Positions 39,273-49,526 of a DNA stretch of 64,000 nucleotides are shown here, piece by piece. The stretch covers positions 1,860,001 through 1,924,000 of the forward strand of contig NZ_OY782186.1 of NCBI RefSeq assembly GCF_963677685.1. Reading direction: 5' to 3'. The notes beneath the pieces are model-generated. The model ran no database searches, was not told the DNA's origin, and saw nothing but the letters and a program-made list of their open reading frames with translations. Each line of letters opens with the position of its first letter. Position 1 is the stretch's first letter. The stretch is from an uncultured Bacteroides sp. Lineage in GTDB: Bacteria; Bacteroidota; Bacteroidia; Bacteroidales; Bacteroidaceae. The position numbers and the translations under genes were made by a program.

Positions 39273-42167
39273 ATGCGAATTATAATGATTGACAGACTAT
39301 TAAAATGGCAGCGCTTTTTCTTTGTTTTCATACTTCTATTAGGCTGTGTTACTATAGAAAGTGCAAATACAAGAGTTCCCTTAACTCAAAAATATTATTT
39401 ATCAGGTCATGGTTGTGATGATATGGTACAATGGGATTTTTATTGTACAGGAGGTAGAAACGCTGGTAAATGGACCAAGGTAGGGGTACCTTCTTGTTGG
39501 GAATTGCAAGGGTTTGGGAAGTTTCAATATGGTATAACTTTTTATGGAAAAGCTTTTCCTGAAGGTATTGCGGATGAGAAAGGAATGTACAAATATAAAT
39601 TTGATGTTCCTGAAACATGGAGAGGAAGCCAGATTGAATTGGTCTTTGAAGCGTCTATGACTGATACGGAAGTAAAGGTAAATGGGAAGAAGGCTGGCAA
39701 TAAACATCAGGGAGCTTTTTACCGTTTTTCATATGATGTTACTGATTTATTAAAATACGGAAAAGAGAATTTGCTGGAGGTCACGGTTAGCAAAGAGAGT
39801 ACAAATGCTAGTGTGAATTTAGCTGAGCGTCGCGCCGATTATTGGAATTTCGGAGGTATTTTCCGTCCGGTTTTTCTCGAAATAAAACCTGCGCTAAATA
39901 TTCAAAGAGTGGCTATTGATGCGAAAGCAGATGGTAGTTTTGTTGCTAGTTGTTATTTGAATAGAGCTTCTGATGATTTGAATATGCGTACGATTATTTA
40001 TGATCGTAAAGGTAAGAAGTTGAATGAGACAATCACTCCTATAAAAGTTGGTAGCGATTGGACTACAGTAAGAACAACAGTGAAGAAGCCATTGCTTTGG
40101 ACTGCTGAAGCACCTAATCGTTATAGGGCTGAGTTTTCCTTACTGACAAAAGATGGCAAAGTCTTGCATCAAGAGACAGAAACTTTTGGATTTCGTACAA
40201 TTGAAGTTCGTGAAAGTGATGGACTTTATATAAATGGGGTACGAGTGAATATTCGTGGAGTGAACAGGCATAGTTTCCGTCCCGAAAGTGGCCGGACACT
40301 TAGTAAAGATAAGAACATAGAAGATGTATTGCTTATTAAAAGTATGAACATGAATTCGGTACGTCTTTCACATTATCCTGCTGACCCGGAATTCTTAGAT
40401 GCTTGCGATTCTTTGGGACTTTATGTGATGAGTGAACTTGGAGGATGGCATGGTAAATATGATACGCCTACAGGTATTGTGCTAATTAAGAGTATGGTAG
40501 AAAGAGATGTAAATCATCCGTCTATTATTTGGTGGAGTAATGGAAATGAGAAGGGATGGAATACAGAACTTGATTGTGAGTTTCATAAGCATGATCCGCA
40601 AAAACGTCCGGTTATCCATCCGCAAGGAAACTTTAGTGGTTTTGAAACGATGCATTATCGTTCTTATGGGGAGAGTGAAGAATATATGCGATTGCCTCAG
40701 ATCTTTATGCCTACTGAATTCCTTCATGGTTTATATGATGGAGGACATGGTGCCGGATTATGGGATTATTGGGAAATGATGCGTAAACATCCTCGTTGTG
40801 CCGGTGGCTTCTTGTGGGTCTTGGCTGATGAAGGAGTTAAACGTGTGGATATGAATGGTTTTATCGATAATCAAGGTAATTTTGGAGCTGATGGTATTGT
40901 AGGCCCGCACCATGAGAAAGAAGGTAGCTATTATACGGTTAAGCAAATATGGAATCCTGTTCAGATAATGAATACGAGCTTGAATAGATCCTTTAATGGT
41001 TTACTTCAATTGGAAAATCGTTATGATTTTCTAAATATGAATACTTGTACTTTTGATTGGAAGTATGTGACTTTTCCTTCGGCTGTTGATTTGAATAAAG
41101 AAGTGAAGATTTTAAGACAAGGAACAGTAAAAGGCGAAAATATTCCTGCCCATCAATCTGGCGTTTTAAAAATAACAGCAGCACCGAAAGATGCTGATGC
41201 TTTGATTCTGACTGCTATAGATCTTTATGGAAAAGATTTGTTTACATGGAGTTATAAACTTTCAGATAAATCTGGCATTGATACAAAAAAGGAGATTACT
41301 GCGAATTCATCTCCTACTTATATTGAAACAACTGAGGCTATCACTGCAAAAGCGGCAGGGCGTGAATTTATCTTCTGTAAAAAGGATGGTCAACTTAAAG
41401 GGGTAAAAGTAAATGGGACATTAATTCATTTTGCTAATGGTCCTCGTTTCATTGGTGCTCGTAGAGCCGATCGTTCGTTGGATCAATTCTATAATCATGA
41501 TGATCCAAAAGCTCATGAAAAGGAACGTACTTATACGGAATTTGGAGATGCCGGAGTTTTCAAAGGCTTTGAAGTGAACAAGCAAGGAAATAATTTGCTT
41601 ATCACGGCTCACTATAAACTGGGCAATTTTGACAAAGCTCAATGGACTCTTGCTCCTGACGGAAAGTTGTCGTTAGATTATACTTATAATTTTGCCGGAG
41701 TAGTAGATTTAATGGGAATCTGTTTTGACTACCCTGAAGATCAGGTAATCAGTAAACAATGGCTGGGTAATGGTCCTTATAGAGTTTGGCAGAACCGTTT
41801 ACGCGGCCCTCAATATAATCTTTGGGAAAATGATTACAATGATCCGGTGCCCGGAGAGAGTTTTACTTATCCTGAATTTAAAGGTTATTTTGCTAACGTG
41901 TCATGGATGAATATTCGTACCAAAGAAGGAGTAATTAGTATTACTAATGAAACTCCAAATACGTACGTTGGCATTTATCAGCCGCGTGATGGACGTGATA
42001 GATTACTTTATACTCTTCCTGAGAGCGGTATTTCGATCTTGAATGTGATACCTGCTGTGCGTAACAAAGTGAATACCACTGATTTATGCGGACCGTCTTC
42101 ACAGCCTAAATGGGCTAAAGGGAATCAGCGAGGACATCTTGTTTTCCATTTTGAGGGAAATAAATAG
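39273..42167 (+). CDS. GH2 hydrolase (galactosidase/uronidase type), probable lipoprotein
   Basis: A 964-residue protein; ATG 39273 or 39285 can start it. The signal ends FILLLGC, a lipobox, so it may be a lipoprotein. The GH2 core is complete: jelly roll (VKVNGKKAGNKHQGAFYRF), RGVNRHSFRPESGRT, SVRLSHYPAD, acid/base Glu in WWSNGNEKGWN, and the likely nucleophile Glu in MPTEFLHGLYDGG. A second Ig domain and a Bgal_small-type C-terminal domain follow (WLGNGPYRVWQNR). Its position between the LacZ-type GH2 and GH106 resembles, from memory, the GH2 of the B. thetaiotaomicron RG-II locus assigned as a galacturonidase, but the specificity cannot be read from sequence. It ends in a terminator and is preceded by a 397-bp gap with the small basic gene. 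Confidence 0.85.
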   Translation: MRIIMIDRLLKWQRFFFVFILLLGCVTIESANTRVPLTQKYYLSGHGCDDMVQWDFYCTGGRNAGKWTKVGVPSCWELQGFGKFQYGITFYGKAFPEGIADEKGMYKYKFDVPETWRGSQIELVFEASMTDTEVKVNGKKAGNKHQGAFYRFSYDVTDLLKYGKENLLEVTVSKESTNASVNLAERRADYWNFGGIFRPVFLEIKPALNIQRVAIDAKADGSFVASCYLNRASDDLNMRTIIYDRKGKKLNETITPIKVGSDWTTVRTTVKKPLLWTAEAPNRYRAEFSLLTKDGKVLHQETETFGFRTIEVRESDGLYINGVRVNIRGVNRHSFRPESGRTLSKDKNIEDVLLIKSMNMNSVRLSHYPADPEFLDACDSLGLYVMSELGGWHGKYDTPTGIVLIKSMVERDVNHPSIIWWSNGNEKGWNTELDCEFHKHDPQKRPVIHPQGNFSGFETMHYRSYGESEEYMRLPQIFMPTEFLHGLYDGGHGAGLWDYWEMMRKHPRCAGGFLWVLADEGVKRVDMNGFIDNQGNFGADGIVGPHHEKEGSYYTVKQIWNPVQIMNTSLNRSFNGLLQLENRYDFLNMNTCTFDWKYVTFPSAVDLNKEVKILRQGTVKGENIPAHQSGVLKITAAPKDADALILTAIDLYGKDLFTWSYKLSDKSGIDTKKEITANSSPTYIETTEAITAKAAGREFIFCKKDGQLKGVKVNGTLIHFANGPRFIGARRADRSLDQFYNHDDPKAHEKERTYTEFGDAGVFKGFEVNKQGNNLLITAHYKLGNFDKAQWTLAPDGKLSLDYTYNFAGVVDLMGICFDYPEDQVISKQWLGNGPYRVWQNRLRGPQYNLWENDYNDPVPGESFTYPEFKGYFANVSWMNIRTKEGVISITNETPNTYVGIYQPRDGRDRLLYTLPESGISILNVIPAVRNKVNTTDLCGPSSQPKWAKGNQRGHLVFHFEGNK

Positions 42168-42174
42168 ATTTTAT

Positions 42175-42217
42175 AATGATGAATTGGCATGAATTTTTCA
42201 TGCTGGTTCATCATTTT
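42175..42217 (+). terminator. Terminator after the GH2 gene
   Basis: A two-part hairpin: AATGATGAA (42175-42183) with TTCATCATT (42207-42215), and inside it GCATGAA with TTCATGC, followed by TTT. The next gene therefore probably has its own promoter. Confidence 0.65.
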
Positions 42218-42281
42218 ACATCCTATTTATTGTTTAGGATGCTTTGTTTAGTGAAAATAGGATGGATTTCACTAATTATGG

Positions 42282-42291
42282 TGGGTACAAA
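42282..42291 (+). promoter_or_regulatory. Shared TGGGTACAAA motif, copy 2
   Basis: Same 10-mer as at 39220-39229, at nearly the same distance from its gene start (ATG 42330). Confidence 0.35.
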
Positions 42292-42329
42292 TGATTTCTT
42301 TTTTCGTCTATCTTGAAAGGCTAATTGTC

Positions 42330-45300
42330 ATGAATAACACTAAATTCCGCATAATTCTACTGTTTATTTGTTTGTGCATCTTTGGAAATCTGATGTCTCA
42401 AGAAGCTCTTCGTAATGACTTCAGGCATTCACCAGAAGAAGCAAAACCATGGACTTTTTGGTATTGGATGTATGGTGCTGTTTCTAAAGAAGGAATTAAA
42501 GCAGATCTTGAAGCAATGAAAGAAGTTGGTTTAGGGGGAGCATATTTAATGCCTATACGTCAACCTTCTCGTTGGTCTAATTACAAGAATGCAGTGGAAC
42601 AGTTGACACCACAATGGTGGGAAATGGTGCGATATAGCATGAAGGAAGCTGATAGATTAGGTTTGAAATTGGGCATGCATATATGTGATGGTTTTGCTTT
42701 GGCAGGAGGTCCGTGGATTACACCTAAAGAATCGATGCAGAAAGTCGTTTATTGTGATACGATTGTTTCTGGAGGGAAGATTAATAATTTAGTACTAAAA
42801 TGTCCTGAATCTTATAATGATTATTATGAAGATATTGCTTTGTTGGCTTTGCCTGTTTTAAATAAAGAATCTCAAATACCTAACCACCAGATAGAAGAGG
42901 TAGAGGGTCAAAGCTCTAATTTAAACGTGCCTTATGGGGAAAATAGCTACTCTACCTCTTCTTATAAAATAACTTATGGAAATATAAATGCAGGAAAAAA
43001 GACATCTACTTCAAAAGGCATAAGGATGTCAGATGATGGAGTGATTCGTTCTTCTTTGCCTTGTTGGATACAGTATGAATACAATCATCCTTTTACTTGC
43101 CGAAACATTGAAATTGTACTTACAGGAAACAACTATCAGGCTCATCGCTTAAAAGTGATGGCAAGCGATGATGGCGTCACTTTTCGATTGATAAAACAAC
43201 TTGTTCCTGCTCGTCAGGGATGGCAAAATACGGATGAAAATTCAACTCATTCGATCCCCGCGACTACTGCACGCTATTTTCGCTTTTATTGGGATCCTGC
43301 CGGTAGTGAACCGGGTAGCGAAGATATGGATGCAGCAAAGTGGAAGCCTAATTTAAAAATAAAGCGCATTGTATTGCATAGCGAACCTCGCTTAAATCAA
43401 TGGGAAGGAAAAGCCGGATTAGTTTGGCGTGTTGCACCTTGGACTTCTCCTATGGAGGTTGGAAAAAATGATTGTGTTCAGAAAGAGCAAATTATAAATC
43501 TTTCTTCTTCCATGAAAGAAGGGATACTAACGACAAAGCTTCCCGCTGGTAAATGGCGTTTACTGCGTATGGGGCATACTTCTACCGGGCATACTAATGC
43601 TACAGGCGGTGCCGGTAGAGGTTTGGAATGCGATAAATTTAATGAAGTTGCGGTGAAAAAACAATTTGATCATTGGTTTGCTGCTGCTTTTGCTAAAACG
43701 AATTCTGCGTTAGCACATAAGGTGTTAAAATATATGCATATTGATAGTTGGGAATGTGGTAGTCAGAATTGGAGTAGTAATTTCCCTCTGGAATTTAAAA
43801 AACGTCGTGGTTATGATTTGATGCCTTATCTTCCTCTCTTTGCAGGTATCCCTATAGATAGTGCATTGAAGTCGGAAAAAGTCCTCCGGGATGTTCGTGC
43901 TACTATTGCTGAATTAGTTGTGGATGTATTCTATAAAACATTGCAAGGTTGTGCCAAAGAATATGGGTGTAAATCTTCTGCAGAATGTGTAGCACCTACG
44001 ATGGTAAGTGATGGTATGTTGCATTATCAGGTAGTAGATAGACCGATGGGAGAGTTTTGGCTAAATAGTCCTACGCATGACAAGCCGAATGATATGCTTG
44101 ATGCTGTGAGTGGCGCACATATTTATGGAAAGAATATTATACAAGCTGAGGGCTTTACTGAACTTCGTGGTACATGGAATGAAACTCCGGCTATGCTAAA
44201 AACGTTGCTCGATCGTAATTATGCATTGGGCATTAACAAGCTTTTCTTTCATGTAAATGTTCATAATCCGTATATGGATCGTAAGCCAGGTATGACATTG
44301 GATGGCATTGGGCTGTTTTTTCAACGTGATCAAACTTGGTGGAAAAACGGAGCAAAAGCTTTAGTTGAATATGCAACTCGCTGTCAAGCATTACTTCAAT
44401 ACGGGCATCCGGTGACTGATATTGCAGTCTTTACAGGTGAAGAAATTCCTCGTAGGGCAATATTGCCTGAACGTTTGGTGCCTTCTCTTCCGGGAATTTT
44501 TGGTAAAGATCGTGTTGAAAGTGAAAAGGTACGTTTAGCGAATGTTGGAGAACCTTTGGCTGAGCAACCGGTAGGTGTAAGGCACTCGGCAAATATGGTT
44601 AATCTTGAAAAGTGGGTAAATCCGATGCGTGGCTATGCTTATGATTCGTTCAATCGGGATGCATTGTTGCGCTTAGCTAGGGTTGAAAATGGCTGCATGG
44701 TATTACCGGGTGGAACTTCTTATAAAGTATTGGTTTTACCTTTACCTCGACCAATGAATCCGGACACTCTTTCTTTTTCTCCCGAAGTACAAGCTAAACT
44801 GAATGAAATGCGAAGAGGTGGTGTCTTAATTCCACAATTACCTTATACGAAAGACGATTTCTCTAGCTATGGTTTAGAGAGGGACGTGGTTGTTCCTGCT
44901 GATGTGGCATGGACGCATCGTAGGGGTAAGGAAGCTGATGTTTATTTTATTTCGAACCAACTTGCTAAGGAGCGATCTTTTAAAGTTAGCTTGCGTATTG
45001 CAGGCAAAAGGCCGGAGCTATGGAATCCTGTTACTGGTACCATAACTAGAAATATCGCTTGGCAACAACTCGATGGTCGCACTGAAGTGTCATTAAATCT
45101 TGCTGCCGGAGAATCTGTCTTTATTGTGCTTCACGAGAAAGTGAATTTTCTTAAAAAAGAGAGCCCTTTGAAGAAGGCTATTGACAAAAAAAATAATGTA
45201 AAGGCATCTACTCCTATTGAGTTAGATAATAAAGTATGGACAGTTACTTTTCCTTCAATAAATGAAGTCTTAACGAAAGATAGCTTATTTGATTGGGCAA

Positions 45301-45680
45301 AATCGGAGAATGATAAGGTTCGATATTATTCGGGCACAGCTACTTATAAAACATTATTTAAATGGAAAAGTAAAGTGAAAGGACGTATTTCTCTCTCATT
45401 AGGCAAACTTGCAGATGTAGCAGCTGTAAGAGTAAATGGAATTGATTGCGGAACAGTATGGACTGCCCCTTATGAGGTTGATGTTACATTAGCTTTAAAG
45501 AAGGGATATAACCTGTTACAAATAGAAGTTAGCAATACTTGGGCTAATGCCATTAATGGTGCTGATAAAGGGAAAGCTCCTTTTAAGGGTATATGGACAA
45601 ATGCGAAATATAGAATGAAAAAAGATGTATTACTTCCTGCAGGATTGTTTGGACCAATACAACTTCATCAACAAAAATAA
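42330..45680 (+). CDS. GH106 alpha-L-rhamnosidase
   Basis: A 1116-residue protein from ATG 42330; the frame is open from 42291, but MNNTKFRIILLFICLCIFGNLMSQ is the signal peptide. The N-terminal part is the GH106 signature (FRHSPEEAKPWTFWYWMYGAVSKEGIKAD, then GLGGAYLMPIRQ), a TIM barrel with KLGMHICDGFALAGGPWIT, and conserved catalytic stretches HIDSWECGSQNWS and ECVAPTMVSDGM. Two beta-sandwich domains follow: a discoidin-like one inserted near residues 220-330 (FRLIKQLVPARQGW) and a jelly roll at the end (VRVNGIDCGTVWTAPYEVDV). The B. thetaiotaomicron GH106 of its RG-II locus removes rhamnose from RG-II side chains. It begins a four-enzyme operon (gap 11 bp to the next gene). Confidence 0.93.
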   Translation: MNNTKFRIILLFICLCIFGNLMSQEALRNDFRHSPEEAKPWTFWYWMYGAVSKEGIKADLEAMKEVGLGGAYLMPIRQPSRWSNYKNAVEQLTPQWWEMVRYSMKEADRLGLKLGMHICDGFALAGGPWITPKESMQKVVYCDTIVSGGKINNLVLKCPESYNDYYEDIALLALPVLNKESQIPNHQIEEVEGQSSNLNVPYGENSYSTSSYKITYGNINAGKKTSTSKGIRMSDDGVIRSSLPCWIQYEYNHPFTCRNIEIVLTGNNYQAHRLKVMASDDGVTFRLIKQLVPARQGWQNTDENSTHSIPATTARYFRFYWDPAGSEPGSEDMDAAKWKPNLKIKRIVLHSEPRLNQWEGKAGLVWRVAPWTSPMEVGKNDCVQKEQIINLSSSMKEGILTTKLPAGKWRLLRMGHTSTGHTNATGGAGRGLECDKFNEVAVKKQFDHWFAAAFAKTNSALAHKVLKYMHIDSWECGSQNWSSNFPLEFKKRRGYDLMPYLPLFAGIPIDSALKSEKVLRDVRATIAELVVDVFYKTLQGCAKEYGCKSSAECVAPTMVSDGMLHYQVVDRPMGEFWLNSPTHDKPNDMLDAVSGAHIYGKNIIQAEGFTELRGTWNETPAMLKTLLDRNYALGINKLFFHVNVHNPYMDRKPGMTLDGIGLFFQRDQTWWKNGAKALVEYATRCQALLQYGHPVTDIAVFTGEEIPRRAILPERLVPSLPGIFGKDRVESEKVRLANVGEPLAEQPVGVRHSANMVNLEKWVNPMRGYAYDSFNRDALLRLARVENGCMVLPGGTSYKVLVLPLPRPMNPDTLSFSPEVQAKLNEMRRGGVLIPQLPYTKDDFSSYGLERDVVVPADVAWTHRRGKEADVYFISNQLAKERSFKVSLRIAGKRPELWNPVTGTITRNIAWQQLDGRTEVSLNLAAGESVFIVLHEKVNFLKKESPLKKAIDKKNNVKASTPIELDNKVWTVTFPSINEVLTKDSLFDWAKSENDKVRYYSGTATYKTLFKWKSKVKGRISLSLGKLADVAAVRVNGIDCGTVWTAPYEVDVTLALKKGYNLLQIEVSNTWANAINGADKGKAPFKGIWTNAKYRMKKDVLLPAGLFGPIQLHQQK

Positions 45681-45691
45681 GTGAATAGAAA

Positions 45692-47128
45692 ATGGATAAA
45701 AAAAACATTCAAAAAGGAATTCTAATAATCTCTTGCTGTTTTGCTATGTTAGTTGCTGCTAGAGCAGAAGTAAAACTACCTGCCATTTTTTCCGACGGTA
45801 TGGTGATGCAACAAAAAACGAAGGCTAATTTATGGGGAACTGCTAAAGCAAATAAACAGGTCTTGATTGTTACCAGTTGGGATGGCAAACAATATCGTAC
45901 GAAAACAAATGCTTTAGGTAAGTGGAAGCTGTCGGTTGCTACTCCTAAAGCAGGAGGTCCTTATACGATCTCTTTTAATGATGGACAACTAACGACTCTG
46001 AAAAATATTCTTATTGGTGAACTGTGGTTATGTTCTGGGCAAAGCAACATGGAGATGCCTATGAAAGGCTTTAAGAATCAACCGGTAGAGGGAGCGAATA
46101 TGGACGTTTTGAAAAGTAAAAACTCAAATCTTCGTTTATTTACAGTTAAGCGTCATTCTTCTTTCTTGCCACAAGATGATGTGAGAGGCAAGTGGCAAGA
46201 AGCTACACCGGAGTCTGTTCTCAATTTTAGTGCCACGGCATACTATTTCGGTCGTTTGCTACAACAAATGCTTGATGTTCCTGTTGGTTTGGTTGTTACC
46301 GCTTGGGGAGGATCTGCGGCTGAAGCGTGGATGACAGCTGATATGCTTAAAGCTTTTCCTGATGCAAAAATACCACAATCGGGAGATGTTATAAAGTCCA
46401 AGAATAGAACTCCGACAGTACTTTATAACGGAATGCTTCATCCACTTATCGGACTTACTATAAAGGGGGTTATCTGGTATCAAGGTGAAGATAACTATAA
46501 CAGAGCTCAGACTTATGCGGATATGTTCACAACTTTAATCAATGGTTGGCGTGCTGCTTGGCATCAGGGTGATTTCCCATTCTATTATTGCCAAATAGCT
46601 CCCTATGATTATGGTATTATTACTAAAAAGGGGAAAGAAGTAATTAATTCTGCTTATCTTCGTGAAGCACAAGCTAAGGTTGAACTTCGTGTACCTAATA
46701 CGGGAATGGCTGTATTGCTCGATGCGGGTATGAAAACGGGCATCCATCCTCGTAAAAAGGTAGTAGCTGGTGAACGTTTGGCATTATTGGCTTTAAGTAA
46801 GACTTATCGTTTTGAAGCTGTTAGTGGTGAAAGTCCTTATTATGATGGTTTCAAAATAAAAGGAGATACGGCTATGGTGCATTTTGGACGTGCTCCGATG
46901 TGGATTACATGTAAGAATGGTTTTGAGTCTAAACTTTTTACAGTAGCCGGCGCAGATAAGGTTTTTCATCCTGCGAAAGCTTGGGTAGTACGTAGTCGGA
47001 TATATGTTAAGAGTGAGGATGTTCCTCATCCAGTAGCAGTAAGATATGCCTTTGACAATTATGTGGATGGGGATGTGTATGGCTGTAATGGTTTGCCTGT
47101 ATCTTCTTTCCGCACAGATGATTGGTGA
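45692..47128 (+). CDS. SGNH carbohydrate acetylesterase (sialate O-acetylesterase family)
   Basis: A 478-residue exported protein (signal ends ARA-EV). The start VKLPAIFSDGMVMQQ is typical of the SASA family, followed by a small Ig-like domain. The nucleophile is in LWLCSGQSNMEMPM, and YQGEDNYNRAQTYADMF and the His of GIHPRKK complete the SGNH set. Many relatives have an acidic residue two or three places before that His, where this protein has Thr-Gly. It would remove acetyl esters from sugars; RG-II carries O-acetyl groups on 2-O-methyl-fucose and aceric acid. Gene order GH106, esterase, DUF5703 protein, GH2 resembles the B. thetaiotaomicron RG-II locus. Confidence 0.85.
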   Translation: MDKKNIQKGILIISCCFAMLVAARAEVKLPAIFSDGMVMQQKTKANLWGTAKANKQVLIVTSWDGKQYRTKTNALGKWKLSVATPKAGGPYTISFNDGQLTTLKNILIGELWLCSGQSNMEMPMKGFKNQPVEGANMDVLKSKNSNLRLFTVKRHSSFLPQDDVRGKWQEATPESVLNFSATAYYFGRLLQQMLDVPVGLVVTAWGGSAAEAWMTADMLKAFPDAKIPQSGDVIKSKNRTPTVLYNGMLHPLIGLTIKGVIWYQGEDNYNRAQTYADMFTTLINGWRAAWHQGDFPFYYCQIAPYDYGIITKKGKEVINSAYLREAQAKVELRVPNTGMAVLLDAGMKTGIHPRKKVVAGERLALLALSKTYRFEAVSGESPYYDGFKIKGDTAMVHFGRAPMWITCKNGFESKLFTVAGADKVFHPAKAWVVRSRIYVKSEDVPHPVAVRYAFDNYVDGDVYGCNGLPVSSFRTDDW

Positions 47129-47145
47129 CAAATAGAAATTTATAT

Positions 47146-49458
47146 ATGAGGAAACTCTTTTCGATTTTTTTAATGTTGATTATTGGCGTGTTGTCTCTTT
47201 GGAGTCAGCATGCCAATGTTGTTTGGTACACTCCAAGTCAGAACTCTTCTGAATCAATGCCATGTGGTGGAGGTGATATAGGCTTAAATGTATGGGTTGA
47301 GAAGGGTGATTTACTCTTTTATATAAGTCGCAGTGGTACTTTCGACGAGAATAATACGATGCTTAAGCAGGGTAGGGTAAGGCTCAGATTATCGCCTAAT
47401 CCTTTTATTAATGCGTCAGATTTTCGTCAGGAACTACATTTGAAAGATGGATATGTGCAAGTGTCCGCGGGGAAGACCAATATTGAACTATGGGTTGATG
47501 TTTTCCGACCGTTAATACATGTTGAAGTTTCTTCTAAAGATCCTGTGAAGACAGATGTTTTCTATGAAAATTGGCGTTATAAAGATCGTCCTATTCGTAA
47601 AGGGGAAGGACAACAGTGCTCTTATAAGTGGGTACGTTACCCGGGGCTAACAACGACGAAGGATTCGATTTGCGTTGATCAAGAATCGCTTTTATTCTTT
47701 CATCATAATCCTTCTGCTACTGTTTTTGATGTAGCGGTAAAACAACAAGGTATGGAGAGTGTAAAAGATCAAATGATGAATCCTATTGGAAATCTTATTT
47801 TCGGAGGAAAATTGTGGGGAGATCATTTGAGGTTTGTGGGGCTTGATGGAGGGGTTTATGCAGGCACTGATTATAAATCGTGGCACTTTACTTCGCAAAA
47901 AGCTCTACGTAAACAACTAATTCATATTGCTTTGCATACTCAGCAAGTTGACCTTGAAACTTGGAAACAAGAGTTGGAAAGTGTTATACAGGAGACAAGT
48001 GTTCATAAATCTGCCCTTCTCTCGGTAGAAAAGCATTCGAAGAGATCTGAAATGAAGGTTGCTAAGAAGCGTCTTGATAATCTTAATTTTAGTAAAGATA
48101 AAAAGAGAACACAAGCATGGTGGCATGCTTTCTGGCAACGTAGCTTTATTGTTGCAGGAGGTGAAGCGGCTAATGTGAGTCGCAATTATACTTTGTTTCG
48201 TTATATGCTGGCTTGTAATGCTTACGGCGCTGCACCAACTAAATTTAATGGCGGACTCTTTACATTTGATCCCTGTTTTGTTGATTCAAAGCAAAGCTTT
48301 ACACCTGATTTCCGAAAATGGGGTGGGGGGACAATGACCGCTCAAAATCAACGCTTAGTATATTGGCCTATGCTAAAGAGTGGAGATGCAGATATGATGA
48401 TCCCACAATTTCAATTCTATCTTCATATGTTAAGGAATGCGGAACTTCGTAGTAAAGTTTACTGGGATCATACAGGTGCATGTTTTGCTGAACAGATAGA
48501 GAACTTCGGATTGCCTAATCCTGCTGAATATGGTTTTAAACGTCCGGCATATTTTGATAAGGGAATAGAGTATAATGCATGGCTAGAATATGAATGGGAT
48601 ACTATTTTGGAATTTTGTCAGATGATTTTGGATACGAAAGATTATGCGGGAGCAGATATTACTCCTTATTTGCCTCTTATTGACAGTTCGCTTGATTTTT
48701 TTGATCAACATTATCGCTATTTAGCTCGCCATAGGGGGCGCAAAGAACTTGATGGTGATGGACATTTGATACTTTTCCCTGGATCGGCTTGCGAAACCTA
48801 TAAGATGACAAACAATGCAGCGAGTACAATTGCTGCTTTACGTACAGTACTTAAAACGTATGGACATAAATCGGACTTATTAGCTAAGATACCTCCTATT
48901 CCGCTGCGTGTTGTGAAAGGGAAAGAGATGATTGCTCCTGCTAAAACATGGGAGCGTATTAATAATGTGGAGACTCCACAACTTTATCCTGTTTTTCCAT
49001 GGCGTATATATGGTGTAGGGCGAGACAGCTTAACGCTTGCACGTAATACTTATTGGTTTGATACGGATGCGATGAAATTCCGTAGTCATGTAGGCTGGAA
49101 GCAAGATAATATTTGGGCGGCATGTTTAGGTTTGACAGATGAAGCTAAGCGACTTACGTTACTTAAATTGGCAGATGGTCCTTATCGTTTTCCCTCTTTT
49201 TGGGGGCCGGGCTATGATTGGTCGCCCGACCATAATTGGGGCGGTAGCGGAATGATCGGATTACAAGAGATGTTACTACAAACGGTGGGAGAGAAGATTC
49301 TCTTGTTTCCTGCTTGGCCTAAAGATTGGGATGTGCATTTCAAACTTCATGCACCCGAACAGACAACAGTAGAGGCTGAACTTAAAGCAGGTAAGCTAAT
49401 TGATTTAAAAGTTTTCCCTGAAAGTCGCCAAAAAGATATTGAACTAATGATCAAATAA
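47146..49458 (+). CDS. DUF5703 / GH139-type hydrolase (2-O-methyl-fucosidase candidate)
   Basis: A 770-residue protein from ATG 47146 with signal MRKLFSIFLMLIIGVLSLWSQ; the TTG at 47122 overlaps the preceding gene and is rejected. The N-terminal beta-sandwich begins with VVWYTPSQNSSESMPCGGGDIGLNVWVEKGD, the opening of DUF5703 proteins, and is followed by an (alpha/alpha)6 barrel (FGLPNPAEYGFKRPAYF, ITPYLPLIDSSLDFFDQHYR, GSACETYKMTNNAASTIAALR) and a C-terminal beta cap. The fold resembles GH95. I believe the RG-II 2-O-methyl-L-fucosidase (GH139) has this architecture and the same gene neighbours (GH106 and GH2), which makes that activity the best guess, but I cannot verify it without a search. 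It is 17 bp after the esterase stop. Confidence 0.7.
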   Translation: MRKLFSIFLMLIIGVLSLWSQHANVVWYTPSQNSSESMPCGGGDIGLNVWVEKGDLLFYISRSGTFDENNTMLKQGRVRLRLSPNPFINASDFRQELHLKDGYVQVSAGKTNIELWVDVFRPLIHVEVSSKDPVKTDVFYENWRYKDRPIRKGEGQQCSYKWVRYPGLTTTKDSICVDQESLLFFHHNPSATVFDVAVKQQGMESVKDQMMNPIGNLIFGGKLWGDHLRFVGLDGGVYAGTDYKSWHFTSQKALRKQLIHIALHTQQVDLETWKQELESVIQETSVHKSALLSVEKHSKRSEMKVAKKRLDNLNFSKDKKRTQAWWHAFWQRSFIVAGGEAANVSRNYTLFRYMLACNAYGAAPTKFNGGLFTFDPCFVDSKQSFTPDFRKWGGGTMTAQNQRLVYWPMLKSGDADMMIPQFQFYLHMLRNAELRSKVYWDHTGACFAEQIENFGLPNPAEYGFKRPAYFDKGIEYNAWLEYEWDTILEFCQMILDTKDYAGADITPYLPLIDSSLDFFDQHYRYLARHRGRKELDGDGHLILFPGSACETYKMTNNAASTIAALRTVLKTYGHKSDLLAKIPPIPLRVVKGKEMIAPAKTWERINNVETPQLYPVFPWRIYGVGRDSLTLARNTYWFDTDAMKFRSHVGWKQDNIWAACLGLTDEAKRLTLLKLADGPYRFPSFWGPGYDWSPDHNWGGSGMIGLQEMLLQTVGEKILLFPAWPKDWDVHFKLHAPEQTTVEAELKAGKLIDLKVFPESRQKDIELMIK

Positions 49459-49526
49459 TATATTTAACCATGATGAATTCTACTCTATTTACTATGTTAA
49501 GGTTATATACACAAAAGAAAGAAAAA

